Of a stretch of DNA of 64,000 bases, positions 26,170-34,697 are shown piece by piece. Source of the stretch: DASPHG01 sp035629775 (GTDB lineage: Bacteria; Actinomycetota; Thermoleophilia; Solirubrobacterales; Thermoleophilaceae); the NCBI GenBank assembly GCA_035629775.1, contig DASPHG010000024.1:1-64000 (forward strand), given 5' to 3'. Numbering within the stretch: position 1 is the first letter of the stretch; each line of letters opens with the position of its first letter. Both the position numbers and the translations under genes were made by a program. The notes under the pieces are model-generated. The model searched no databases, was not told where the DNA came from, and saw only the letters and a list, made by a program, of their open reading frames with translations.

Positions 26170-26994
26170 TCAGCCCTCGCGCGCCTCCTTCACCGCATCG
26201 AGGATCACGTCGATCACGAGCTCGGGGTCATCCTCCTCGACCGCATGCCCGGTGTTCACGACGATCTGCTCCGCGCGCGGGCTCAGCACCAGCCAACCCT
26301 TCTGCCGCTCGACGTTGCGGCGCATCTTGACGCTGACGACCTTCACAGGGATGTCGCCGATTCGCCGACGTGCGTTCCACGCGTCCTTCTCCACCTGGAG
26401 GTAATCGCGCTTCTCGACGTTCTCCGGGTTGGCGGGATCCGTCTCCGCGACGATCTCCTTGGGCGGATTTTGGAATGGAGCGGCGGTATCGATGAGCACT
26501 AGGCCGGCGGTGTTCTGCGGGTGCTCGACCGCGTACCCAGCGGTGATGTAGCCACCGCCGGAGGTCCCCACCAGCACGTAGGGCCCTGGGATCTCGGCGG
26601 CTTCGAGCCACCCCGCGAGGTCGCCGACCAGGTCCGCCAGACCGCGCGGGCCCGGAGCGGGGTCGCTCTGGCCAAGATTGGCGCGGTCGTAAACGCACAC
26701 ACGCGTGACCTTCGAGACGGCAGGTTCGGCGAAGGCGTACGAATCGCTGGTATCCCCGTCGCCGCCCTCCATGACAACGGTCGGTGAACCGCTGCCTGCA
26801 CACCTCACGTAGAGGCCCCGGTCCCCGTCGACCTTTACGACTCGGTCGAGCCCCTCGGAGGCAGACGGCGTCGTCTCCGAATTTGGAGTCGTGCCTTCTT
26901 CGGGCGAGCCTGAAGGGTCATCTTCGTCGTCGCCGCACCCGGCGAGCGCGATCAGAAGGGCGGCGAGCGTGCCGACGAGGAGGCGGCGATCCAT
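26170..26994 (-). CDS. Alpha/beta hydrolase lipoprotein
   Basis: A 274-residue lipoprotein. The lipobox is LIALAGC at about residue 20, then an acidic/Thr-rich linker and an alpha/beta hydrolase domain: SPTVVMEGGDGDTSDS (oxyanion region), YDRANLGQSDP, the nucleophile elbow VLVGTSGGGYI and a C-terminal NTGHAVEEDDPELV with the catalytic histidine. The enzyme should act outside the membrane; substrate unknown. TAGGTT lies six bases upstream of the ATG, the leaderless pattern. Confidence 0.83.
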   Translation of the reverse strand: MDRRLLVGTLAALLIALAGCGDDEDDPSGSPEEGTTPNSETTPSASEGLDRVVKVDGDRGLYVRCAGSGSPTVVMEGGDGDTSDSYAFAEPAVSKVTRVCVYDRANLGQSDPAPGPRGLADLVGDLAGWLEAAEIPGPYVLVGTSGGGYITAGYAVEHPQNTAGLVLIDTAAPFQNPPKEIVAETDPANPENVEKRDYLQVEKDAWNARRRIGDIPVKVVSVKMRRNVERQKGWLVLSPRAEQIVVNTGHAVEEDDPELVIDVILDAVKEAREG

Positions 26995-27157
26995 GCAGCC
27001 AACCTATGCCTGTTTGTGCGTGCGCGCCACGTAAGAGGTGGACGAATGTTGCTTGCGCGCCAAGTATGCCGCCCCCATGATGGAGATACAGCGGGCTACG
27101 GCGGCAAGGACCGCGCTCGATCTCACTGGACGTTCGAGTCCAACCGAAGGAGATCCG

Positions 27158-28138
27158 ATGTTGCCCGTCTTTCTCATGGCCGTCCTCGTCGCGCTGAGCG
27201 CCGCACCGGTTGCGGCAGCGGACTCGACGGAGACATACACGATCCCGGAGGGCGAGACCGCGAGCACCAGCCCGGACGCGACGCCGGCCGACCCGATCCA
27301 GCTGTCGATCACGACGGGGGCCCGCGACGGCAAGTTCCGCGTCACGACGACCGACAAGCCCGCGAAGCGGATCGGCAAGAGGGATAGCTCGGCAGGCGAC
27401 GACGTCATTCACGCGGGACCCCAGTTCTCGATCACGGAGCTCTGCGGCAACGCCAAGTGCTGGCCCTCCCCCTACACGGTGGCCCTGGTCGTCGACAAAT
27501 CGTTGATCCCGGAGCCGGGGAACCGAGCCAGCTGGAGCCGCAGCTACGTCGAAGGGAAGGCGGGCCTCGCACACATGTGTCGCAGTCACGAAAGCGGAGA
27601 GGGAGCGGGGGATTGCCCGGGCTTCAACCCTCGGTACAGCTCCGGCGGCCGCGCGGCCAACCTCATAATCGAGACGCTGCCGAACGGTGACGTTCGCCTC
27701 TACGAGAAGTCCTTCCGCGAGCGCCCTGGGGAGCCCAACGTGATCGATTTCGCCCACACCGCGGTCGACGTTAGCTGGGGTGGCACCGGCGACACCTCGA
27801 TCGGCGCGCTTCTGAGCGGCCACGGTTACTTTTTCCCGCACTGCAGCCTGGCGTGCCGCTCGACCGTGACGCGCTCGGTGAGCCGCAGCACGGCGAACAC
27901 TTTCGGCCTCCAGCGCACCCGGCTGTCCCGCGGGGTTTGGGACGAGGGGCCGATGAAGAAAAGCGGTCCTCGTCCGATGCCGCTCGGTCGGACCGTCAAG
28001 CGCAAGCTCGCCGACGCCAACCGCGTGACGGTGATCGAGAAGCTGGTGGTGAAGAGCGCCGGCAAGACCTACAGGATGCGCGACAAGGTGGCCTTCGTCC
28101 GGCCGCCGAAGCCGTCACCGCCGCCAAAGGACGGGTAA
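27158..28138 (+). CDS. Hypothetical secreted protein
   Basis: A 326-residue exported protein with signal peptide LPVFLMAVLVALSAAPVAAA. The ATG at 27158 is preceded by AAGGAGAT at ideal spacing. An in-frame ATG at 27077 follows a TATGCC hexamer by six bases and could give a longer leaderless form. The mature part has a cysteine-containing middle (CGNAKCWPSPYTV, CRSHESGEGAGDC, CSLAC) and a basic C-terminal region VIEKLVVKSAGKTYRMRDKV. No family is recognised. It ends 16 bases before the MDR dehydrogenase gene. Confidence 0.65.
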   Translation: MLPVFLMAVLVALSAAPVAAADSTETYTIPEGETASTSPDATPADPIQLSITTGARDGKFRVTTTDKPAKRIGKRDSSAGDDVIHAGPQFSITELCGNAKCWPSPYTVALVVDKSLIPEPGNRASWSRSYVEGKAGLAHMCRSHESGEGAGDCPGFNPRYSSGGRAANLIIETLPNGDVRLYEKSFRERPGEPNVIDFAHTAVDVSWGGTGDTSIGALLSGHGYFFPHCSLACRSTVTRSVSRSTANTFGLQRTRLSRGVWDEGPMKKSGPRPMPLGRTVKRKLADANRVTVIEKLVVKSAGKTYRMRDKVAFVRPPKPSPPPKDG

Positions 28139-28154
28139 GCGAGTCGCGTCGCCC

Positions 28155-29123
28155 ATGAAAGCTGCGGTGGTCTACGAGAACGGCGGTCCGGACGTCCTGC
28201 GCTACGAGGACGTCGCCGATCCGGAGTGCCCCGACGGCCACGTGGTCATCGACGTCGAGGCGATCAGCATCGAGGGCGGCGATGTGCTCCACCGCGCCGG
28301 GGCAGAGCTCCCGTCTGTGCCGCACGTCGTCGGGTACCTAGCGGCGGGCACGATCTCTGACGTCGGTGCCGGCGTTGAGGACCGCGCAGTGGGCGACCGC
28401 GTCGTCACCCTGAACGCGGCCGGGTCACACGCGTCAAAGCGGGCCGTGCCGGCTCTATCCACGTGGCCGATCCCGGACGACCTGGACACGGCGCGCGCCG
28501 CGTGCATTCCCGTCGCGTACGGGACCGCGCAGGAGTGCCTGTTCACCGCCGGCAACCTCCAGGCCGGGCAGACCGCGCTGATCCACGCCGGCGCGGGTGG
28601 CGTGGGGATGGCTGCGATCCAGCTAGCGAAGCAGGCCGGCGCGACCGTGATCTCGACAGCGTCCCGCGACGACAAGCTCGAGCGCCTGAAGGAGCTCGGG
28701 CTCGACCACGGGATCAATTACGCGAGCGAGAGCTTCGTCGAGCGCACACGCGAGCTGACCGATGGGCGTGGCGCCGACGTCGTCCTCGACTCAATCGGTG
28801 GGCAGAACCTGGTCGACAGCATCGGCGCACTCGCCTACCGCGGGACGCTCGTCAGCGTCGGGGTGGCGGGTCGCGCCGGCTCGACTGTCGAGGCGAGGGA
28901 CCTGTGGGCGCAGAACCATGCGCTGCGTGGCGTCTTCCTCGGCGGGGCGCTGATGACCGAGTATCCGCGCGTCCACGCGATGATCGCGGACCTGTTCGGG
29001 AGGGTCGCGGACGGCGGGCTCCGCGTCGAGATCGACCGAACCTTCCCGCTCGCGGAGGCCGCCGCCGCGCACGCGTACATCGAGAGCCGCCAAGCATTCG
29101 GTCGCGTCGTGATGACGCCGTAG
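28155..29123 (+). CDS. Zinc-binding dehydrogenase / quinone oxidoreductase (MDR family)
   Basis: A 322-residue medium-chain dehydrogenase/reductase. The GroES-like N-terminal domain starts MKAAVVYENGGPDVLRYEDV; the cofactor domain has ALIHAGAGGVGMAAIQLAKQ and ADVVLDSIGGQNLVDSIG. It lacks the catalytic and structural zinc ligands, as in quinone oxidoreductase-type members, and probably uses NADPH on a quinone or enone. The end IDRTFPLAEAAAAHAYIES is typical. It follows the secreted-protein gene by 16 bases but that pairing has no obvious logic. Confidence 0.87.
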   Translation: MKAAVVYENGGPDVLRYEDVADPECPDGHVVIDVEAISIEGGDVLHRAGAELPSVPHVVGYLAAGTISDVGAGVEDRAVGDRVVTLNAAGSHASKRAVPALSTWPIPDDLDTARAACIPVAYGTAQECLFTAGNLQAGQTALIHAGAGGVGMAAIQLAKQAGATVISTASRDDKLERLKELGLDHGINYASESFVERTRELTDGRGADVVLDSIGGQNLVDSIGALAYRGTLVSVGVAGRAGSTVEARDLWAQNHALRGVFLGGALMTEYPRVHAMIADLFGRVADGGLRVEIDRTFPLAEAAAAHAYIESRQAFGRVVMTP

Positions 29124-29125
29124 AC

Positions 29126-29521
29126 CTAGGGCCGGCAGCGGACCATTTCCACCCCTCCGGCATCCACGAGTGGCGCGCCCTCCGCTTCGGGGACGCCGGA
29201 CTCGAGCGCGACCCCGCAGATCTGACGCGCGGGTTTGTCATCGACCGCGACGTCTCCGTTCAGGAGAGTCCAGATCTTCAACCCGCCATCGACCGCCTCA
29301 ACATGGCTGATGACCTGGCCCCGCTTCGTCCCCTCGCCCTTGATGTCCGCGGTGTTCTTCTTCAGATAGGCCTCTAGTTGCGCCGCCTCTGAGTCACCTG
29401 GTGCTTGCGCGGCAGCGGGAGCCGTGCCGGCCGCGGAAGAGTCATCGTCATCGTCTTCGCCGCAGCCGATCGCGCCGGGGAGAGAAAGCACGGCGAGCGT
29501 CACTGCGATCGCCCTTTTCAT
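29126..29521 (-). CDS. Hypothetical lipoprotein
   Basis: A 131-residue lipoprotein with lipobox PGAIGC near residue 20, an acidic/Ala-Pro linker (EDDDDDSSAAGTAPAAA) and a small folded part (EAAQLEAYLKKNTADIKGEG, KIWTLLNGDVAVDDKPARQICG) with two cysteines. No family is recognised. Its ATG overlaps the stop of the upstream small membrane-protein gene, so the two are coupled, and the pair diverges from the membrane-anchored SARP gene, which suggests it may belong to the same response. Confidence 0.65.
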   Translation of the reverse strand: MKRAIAVTLAVLSLPGAIGCGEDDDDDSSAAGTAPAAAQAPGDSEAAQLEAYLKKNTADIKGEGTKRGQVISHVEAVDGGLKIWTLLNGDVAVDDKPARQICGVALESGVPEAEGAPLVDAGGVEMVRCRP

Positions 29522-29820
29522 CGTCCCATCGCCACGGTCCGGGTCGGGCGCCGCCGCCGCCCGACGATGAGCGCGCCCGCACCGATACCGGTCAGACCGA
29601 GCATCGCCGCGGCACCGATGCCCGCGTCGCCCCAGTCGAAGCCCCCGTGCGATGCATCGCCGGTCTCAGTCTTGGTGACCACCAACGGCACCCGCGCCTG
29701 TGCTGCGGAAGCCGCCGACTCCCCCACGTCGCCGCGAAGTGCAGACGCCGGCTGTGCCGCCAGGCCGCTGACAACCAACGCGAGCGCGACGCATCGAGAC
29801 ATCCTGTAGTTGCTGCTCAT
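29518..29820 (-). CDS. Small secreted or membrane-anchored protein
   Basis: A 100-residue protein with a signal peptide (SRCVALALVVSGLAAQPASA), a short Ala/Val/Thr-rich exposed segment, a single C-terminal hydrophobic span (IGAAAMLGLTGIGAGALIVG) and a basic tail RRRRPTRT. This is the layout of a small type I anchored or sortase-like surface protein, without a clear LPXTG motif. GGAAGGGG lies upstream of the ATG. It is followed by the coupled lipoprotein gene and diverges from the SARP-sensor fusion. Confidence 0.6.
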   Translation of the reverse strand: MSSNYRMSRCVALALVVSGLAAQPASALRGDVGESAASAAQARVPLVVTKTETGDASHGGFDWGDAGIGAAAMLGLTGIGAGALIVGRRRRPTRTVAMGR

Positions 29821-29938
29821 GCGAGCCCCTTCCGGTTGGAGATCGCCCGATGCGATCCGTTGTTGGGACCCTGGCGCGCAGCGGTAAACGACCGTCTGCT
29901 ACCGGCAGCAAGCCGGTAAATGGCCGCTCGAACGGTGG

Positions 29939-29944
29939 TACGCT
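29939..29944 (+). promoter_or_regulatory. -10-like TACGCT upstream of the SARP-sensor gene
   Basis: TACGCT lies 16 bases before the GTG at 29961, giving a likely transcription start inside a leader of about ten bases, with AGGGC available as a weak ribosome site. The placement argues against the longer reading from ATG 29850, which would start upstream of this promoter. Confidence 0.4.
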
Positions 29945-29960
29945 CGCCCCAGGGCACCTG

Positions 29961-32900
29961 GTGGACTTCCGCGTTCTTGGCCCACTCGAGGTCGTGGTCG
30001 ACGGCCGATCGGCCCCACTCGGTGGGACGCAGCAGCGCGCGGTGCTGGCGATCCTGCTGCTACGTCGCGGCGAGGTCGTGACGGCTGAGCGAATCGTCGA
30101 CGAGTTGTGGGCGGAGCGGCCGCCGGAGACAGCGGTCAAGACGGTGCAGGTGTACGTCTCGCGGCTGCGGAAGGTGATTGGCGGCGAGGTGCTCGCGACC
30201 CGCGGCGGCGGGTACGCGCTCGACCTGCCGGACGACCAGGTAGACGCCGCTCGTTTCGAACGACTCGCGGCGGAGGGCCGCGACGCCCTCGCTCGGGGCG
30301 ACGCAACGGAGGCCGCCAAGCTTCTGTCGTCCGCGCTGGAGCTATGGCGGGGACGGCCGCTCGAGGATCTCGCCTACCAAGCGTTCGCGCAGGCCGAGAT
30401 CAGCCGGCTCGAGGAGGTACGCCTAGGAGCGCTCGAGAGTCGAATCGACGCCGACCTCGCGCTTGGGCGGCACGCCGCGGTGGTGCCGGAGCTCGAGGGC
30501 CTGGTCAGGGAGCACCCGACGCGTGAGCATCTCCGCGCACAGCTCATGCTCGCCCTCTACCGGTCGGGCAGGCAGACCGACGCTCTCGAGTCGTACCGCG
30601 CGCTCCAGCGCGCCCTGTCGGACGAGCTCGGGCTCGAGCCGGGCGCTGAGCTCAAGCAGCTCGAGCGCGCGATGCTCAACCAGGACCCGGAGCTGGCCGC
30701 GCCGGCGGCGCCGAGGACTCTCGCCGCGGTTCGCGCGCGCCGCCGCGGCGGTGTGCTGCTCGCGGCGGGCGGCTGCGTGCTGCTGCTCGCGGCCGGCGCG
30801 GCCGTCCTTGCGATCGAGGGTGACGATCCCGAGCTTGCCGCGGCGAACACGCTCGCCGTGCTCGACCCCGGGTCGAACGAGCTAGAGACGACGCTGCCGA
30901 CCGGGATCCGGCCGACCGACGTCGTCGCCGACGACGAGAACGTATGGGTCGCCAATCGCGGCGACGACACGATCACGCAGATCGACCCGCGTGAGAGCGC
31001 GGTCGTGGCTACGCGGTCCCCCCGCACGAGCGTCGGCGGGCTTGCCGTAGGAGGGGACGCGCTTTGGGTTGCGGATGCCCGGTATGAGCGAGTCATCCGA
31101 ATCGACCCGCTCTTCGATGCGGGCGCACGCTCGATCCGGCTTGCCTCCGGGCCGGCCATTTTCGGGGGCGCCTCCAAGAGCCCCGTGACGGCCGACGCGG
31201 ACGCGACCTGGGCGGGCACGGCCGAGGGCGCGCTCGCCCGAATCGACCCGGAACGGAACGCGGTCACCGAGCGCGTATCGGTCGGCAACAGCCCGGTGGC
31301 GGCCACCTTGGACGAGGGCTCCGTCTGGGTCGCGGACGAGACCGACAACACCGTCAGCCGCATCGATCCAGATGCGGCGAACGCGGTCTCCGGCACCACG
31401 CTCGTCGGGCGCGGCCCGTCGGCAATCGCGGTCGGCGAGGGCGCCGTCTGGGTGGCGAATGCCCAGGACGACACCGTCTCTCGCGTGGATCCGGAAACCA
31501 CGGCCGTAACGGCCACGATCGAGGTCGGTGGCCGGCCGACGGGCATCGCAGCCGGCGAGGGTGCTGTATGGGTTGCGAACAGCTTGGACGGGACCGTCTC
31601 GCGGATCGACCCGGAGGCCGACGAGGTCGAGGACACGATCGAGGTCGGCGAGGCCCCTCACGGCGTGACGGTCGCGCACGGCCGAGTGTGGGTGACAGTC
31701 CAGGCTCGCGCAGAGGTCGAGACGCCTTCCACGACGCCGCCCGGTGACGTCGTGCGAGTTCTGGCCGAGGAGGACTCCGGCCCAACCGACCCGGCACTCG
31801 ACTTCGACTTCCCCCGGCAGGCCGCAACGTGCGCGCCGCTCTACTCCTACGCGAATCAGAACGCCGCACTGCGTCCCGAGGCGGCGGTCGGAGAACCCTC
31901 GATCACGAAGGGCGGAAGGCGCTACACCTTCCGTGTCCGGCCCGGTCTGCGGTTCTCGCCGCCCTCTGATGAGCCCGTGACCGCGGCCGCATACGCGCGC
32001 GCGGTCGAACGCGCGCTCCATCCACGGATGGGTTCCTACGCCGCCTCGGTAATGCGCGACGTGAAGGGCGCGGACGCCTACGCGGCCGGCCGCACTCACC
32101 GCATAGCGGGCCTCAGAGCGACCGGCGACCGGCTCGTGATCGAGTTGACACGTGCCGCGGGCGACCTCCCCGCCCGTATGGCTTCGCCCTGGTTCTGCCC
32201 GGTCCCTCCGGACACGCCCATCACCCCCGAAGGAGTCGACGCCCTACCCACCTCCGGTCCCTACTTCGTCGCCTCACACACGCACGACGGGTTGGTTCTC
32301 CGCCGCAACCCGAATTACGACGGACCGAGGCCGCGTGAGGCCCGCGAGATTCAGTACCGGTTCGGCATATCGCCGGAGCGAGCGATCGACGAGGTCGTGG
32401 CGGGTCGCGCCGACTACTTCTCACTCGACGCGTTCGCCTCGGAAGGGCCGGGAAGCGAACGCCTCGCGGAGCTGACGCGGCGGTTTGGCCAGAACAGCCC
32501 TGCTGCGCGGGCTGGCGCTCAGCTGCTCTTCACGGAGCCTGCCTTGAGCATGCACTACTTCGCCTTCAACGCGACTCGCGGTCCGTTTGCCGACGCCGAT
32601 CTGCGTCGCGCGGTCAACTACGCGATCGACCGGCGCGCGCTCGCGGCAAACACGGGCGTCGGCCAGGTGGGCAGGCCAACCGAGCAATACCTGCCGCCCG
32701 GGCTCCCCGGCTTCGTCGATGTCGCTGGTTATCCACTCGGCGGCCCAGACCTCGAAAGGGCGCGACGTGTGGCAGATGGATTCCGAGGCTCGGCACTCCT
32801 CTACACATGCACCTTCCCCGAGTGCGTCCGTCACGCGGCGGTCCTTCAGGCGAACCTGAAGGCAATCGGGATCGACCTCGATGTACGGAGGTTTCCGCTC

Positions 32901-33263
32901 GACGAGATGTTCAAGCGGATCGCGACGCCGGGCGAGCCCTTCGACATCGCGCTCATGAACTGGTTCGTGGACTACGCCGATCCGGCGAACTTCACGCAGC
33001 TCTTCGGCCCCGGCGGTGAACTCGACCGGCTCCTCGACAGCCCGAAGCTCGACCGCCGCCTCGAGGCCGCTGCGCCGCTCACTGGCGAGGCTCGGCTCGA
33101 CGCTTACGCGGACATCGACCGCTACCTCGTCGAGGACGTGGCGGCGGCGGCGCCCTTTGCGAGCGGCACGGAAAATCATCTCCTCTCGCCGCGCATGGGC
33201 TGCGAGGTATTTCGCCCGGTGTACGAGATCGAGTTCGGTGCGCTCTGCGTCGAGGACGATTAG
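29961..33263 (+). CDS. SARP/BTAD transcription factor fused to membrane span, beta-propeller and oligopeptide-binding domain
   Basis: About 1100 residues from GTG 29961, which gives the canonical SARP beginning VDFRVLGPLEVVVDG. Order: OmpR-type winged helix (about 1-92, with TVQVYVSRLRKVIGGEVLAT and RGGGYALDL), BTAD helical repeats (97-242, ending LSDELGLEPGAELKQLE), a basic stretch, one membrane span (about 264-285), a YVTN/Vgb-like propeller (about 295-605; repeated VWVANxxDDTVSRIDP), then a family-5 solute-binding domain (about 640-1100; YTFRVRPGLRFSPPSDEP, LRRAVNYAIDRRAL, FDIALMNWFVDYADP). I infer a one-protein signal transducer: an exposed ligand sensor with cytosolic DNA binding. It has no ABC permease beside it. 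Confidence 0.88.
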   Translation: MDFRVLGPLEVVVDGRSAPLGGTQQRAVLAILLLRRGEVVTAERIVDELWAERPPETAVKTVQVYVSRLRKVIGGEVLATRGGGYALDLPDDQVDAARFERLAAEGRDALARGDATEAAKLLSSALELWRGRPLEDLAYQAFAQAEISRLEEVRLGALESRIDADLALGRHAAVVPELEGLVREHPTREHLRAQLMLALYRSGRQTDALESYRALQRALSDELGLEPGAELKQLERAMLNQDPELAAPAAPRTLAAVRARRRGGVLLAAGGCVLLLAAGAAVLAIEGDDPELAAANTLAVLDPGSNELETTLPTGIRPTDVVADDENVWVANRGDDTITQIDPRESAVVATRSPRTSVGGLAVGGDALWVADARYERVIRIDPLFDAGARSIRLASGPAIFGGASKSPVTADADATWAGTAEGALARIDPERNAVTERVSVGNSPVAATLDEGSVWVADETDNTVSRIDPDAANAVSGTTLVGRGPSAIAVGEGAVWVANAQDDTVSRVDPETTAVTATIEVGGRPTGIAAGEGAVWVANSLDGTVSRIDPEADEVEDTIEVGEAPHGVTVAHGRVWVTVQARAEVETPSTTPPGDVVRVLAEEDSGPTDPALDFDFPRQAATCAPLYSYANQNAALRPEAAVGEPSITKGGRRYTFRVRPGLRFSPPSDEPVTAAAYARAVERALHPRMGSYAASVMRDVKGADAYAAGRTHRIAGLRATGDRLVIELTRAAGDLPARMASPWFCPVPPDTPITPEGVDALPTSGPYFVASHTHDGLVLRRNPNYDGPRPREAREIQYRFGISPERAIDEVVAGRADYFSLDAFASEGPGSERLAELTRRFGQNSPAARAGAQLLFTEPALSMHYFAFNATRGPFADADLRRAVNYAIDRRALAANTGVGQVGRPTEQYLPPGLPGFVDVAGYPLGGPDLERARRVADGFRGSALLYTCTFPECVRHAAVLQANLKAIGIDLDVRRFPLDEMFKRIATPGEPFDIALMNWFVDYADPANFTQLFGPGGELDRLLDSPKLDRRLEAAAPLTGEARLDAYADIDRYLVEDVAAAAPFASGTENHLLSPRMGCEVFRPVYEIEFGALCVEDD

Positions 33264-33276
33264 CCTTGGGTGGGGT

Positions 33277-34011
33277 ATGAAGCAAGCGCTGAAGCGGACC
33301 CTTAAGCCAGCGGTCGAGCCACTGCGCCGCGCTCGCGATCAGGTGGCAACGCGCGGCAGCGGACGAGACTGTCCTCTCTGCGGCTGGGCGGGAGGACGGT
33401 TTCTCCCGCAAGGCAAACCGCCGAAAGTGCGGCAGGACGCGCGCTGTCCGAAGTGCGGCTCGCTAGAGCGCCACCGCCTCGCCTACGTGCTTCTCTGCGA
33501 CCGCCTCGCTGGGGACCAAGTCACGCTGCACAGCTCCCCCGAGCCGGCCGTCACGCGGTGGCTTCGGTCGATCTCACGGTCCTATCTCTCGATCGACTTG
33601 GACGGGTCCCTGGCGATGCGCGCGATGGATCTGACCCGCCTCGACCTGCCCGATGCGTCACAGACTCTGGTCTACTGCTCGCACGTACTGGAGCACATCC
33701 CTGACGACCGCAGCGCCATGAACGAAATCCGGCGGGTGCTCCAGCCGGGTGGAGTAGCCGCGATTCAAGTTCCGATCCGGGGGCCCGAAACCGACGAAGA
33801 CCTAACCGTCACCGACCCGGATGAGCGGCGCGCCCGCTACAGGCAGTTCGATCACGTCCGGTTCTACGGCCTCGACATCTCCGCCCGGCTATCCGCCGCA
33901 GGCTTCGCGGTTGAGACGCTGGACGCAGCCGATCTACCCGAGGAGCTGGTGGAGCGCCAGGCGCTATCCCTCCGGTCGACGCAGCAGGTGTTCCTTTGCA
34001 CTGCCGTCTAG
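33277..34011 (+). CDS. Class I SAM-dependent methyltransferase with N-terminal zinc ribbon
   Basis: A 244-residue protein. The N-terminal CPLCGW..CPKCGSLERHR (about residues 32-65) looks like a zinc ribbon. The methyltransferase part follows with SYLSIDLDG, LDLPDASQTLVYCSHVLEHI (motif IV with VLEH) and EIRRVLQPGGVAAIQVPI. Similar proteins occur near glycan and natural-product genes; substrate unknown. TAGCCT lies ten bases before the ATG, overlapping the stop of the SARP-sensor gene, so it may have its own promoter. Confidence 0.82.
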   Translation: MKQALKRTLKPAVEPLRRARDQVATRGSGRDCPLCGWAGGRFLPQGKPPKVRQDARCPKCGSLERHRLAYVLLCDRLAGDQVTLHSSPEPAVTRWLRSISRSYLSIDLDGSLAMRAMDLTRLDLPDASQTLVYCSHVLEHIPDDRSAMNEIRRVLQPGGVAAIQVPIRGPETDEDLTVTDPDERRARYRQFDHVRFYGLDISARLSAAGFAVETLDAADLPEELVERQALSLRSTQQVFLCTAV

Positions 34012-34020
34012 CAGCGGGCC

Positions 34021-34272
34021 TTAGACGCAGCTGAATCGGTTCCAGCCGCATGGCTTCGGCTTCACCACGACCTTGTGCCGATCCAGCTTCTTCCACTCGC
34101 CGGAGACTTTGTACGAGCCCCTGATGATGATGGTCACCGACCGCCCGTCCTGCTCCAGCGCGGCCTTCAGGGCGTCCGACGGGCGCCACTGCCATTTGCC
34201 CGTGACCATCTCATGGAGGGTCGAGCGCTTCGACGTCGTCACGACGCGACCGACGAGCTCGGGGTTCTTCAT
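34021..34272 (-). CDS. Short hypothetical protein, probably a gene fragment
   Basis: About 83 residues from ATG 34272 (a TTG at 34308 would add 12): MKNPELVGRVVTTSKRSTL, then ALEQDGRSVTIIIRGSYKVS and a basic tail ending PCGWNRFSCV. It looks like the C-terminal beta domain of a larger secreted protein, similar in style to the end of the protein at 27158. No signal peptide or start signal is present. The likely break is near 34275, where an unrelated fragment on the other strand begins. Confidence 0.4.
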   Translation of the reverse strand: MKNPELVGRVVTTSKRSTLHEMVTGKWQWRPSDALKAALEQDGRSVTIIIRGSYKVSGEWKKLDRHKVVVKPKPCGWNRFSCV

Positions 34273-34284
34273 GCCGAGCCGCTT

Positions 34285-34483
34285 GGCCGAGGCATCGGGC
34301 TTCGTCAACTACGCGGCTGTTCGCAATGGTGACGGCGACATGACAGTGACGGTCTGTGATGACAAGGCCGGGACGGACGAGTCCTCGCGGCGCGCGGCGG
34401 AGTGGGTCAAGGAGAACGTCGGTGCGACGGCAACCCCGCCCGTAACCGTCGAGGGAGACACGCTCCTCCAGTTCAGCGCCTAG
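34285..34483 (+). pseudogene. Fragment of an ABM-like small dimeric beta-barrel protein
   Basis: The reading frame over this stretch gives GFVNYAAVRNGDGDMTVTV, DDKAGTDESSRRAAEWVKEN and VTVEGDTLLQF, the second half of an antibiotic-biosynthesis-monooxygenase-like or related barrel protein. The expected first strand and helix are missing. The frame continues upstream but there it is only the antisense of the neighbouring fragment. I read it as a 5'-deleted remnant left by recombination. Confidence 0.5.
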
Positions 34484-34651
34484 GAGCGCGTTGAGCTCGT
34501 AGACGGCGGCGCGAAACAAACCCCTTTTGAAGCGTCGGACCGGTGCGCTCAGGTGCCCCGAAGTTGCCTGAGCCCATACCACGGTTTGCTAGCTCGTGTC
34601 GGATGAAAATGCCTAGTCGATCGGGCGATGGTGCGTCGTTTCTGGCGCATA

Positions 34652-34657
34652 TACGCT
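34652..34657 (+). promoter_or_regulatory. -10 hexamer TACGCT of the IGGPGD peptide gene
   Basis: TACGCT lies seven bases before an ATG at 34665, with CATA just upstream extending it. Transcription should start at about that ATG, leaving a 33-base leader to the better-supported start at 34698. Confidence 0.5.
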
Positions 34658-34697
34658 CGCCCCCATGTTGCAAATGACGAACAGGAAAGGACTCGTG

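Noticed and set aside
29850..29960. Start of the SARP-sensor protein at ATG 29850
   Set aside because: It would add 37 unconserved residues, would start upstream of the TACGCT promoter-like hexamer, and family members begin at the FRVLGPLEV segment.
34073..34284. Upstream part of the ABM-like plus-strand frame as real coding sequence
   Set aside because: The residues there show no family match and are simply antisense to the minus-strand fragment; only the part after about 34285 resembles a protein family.
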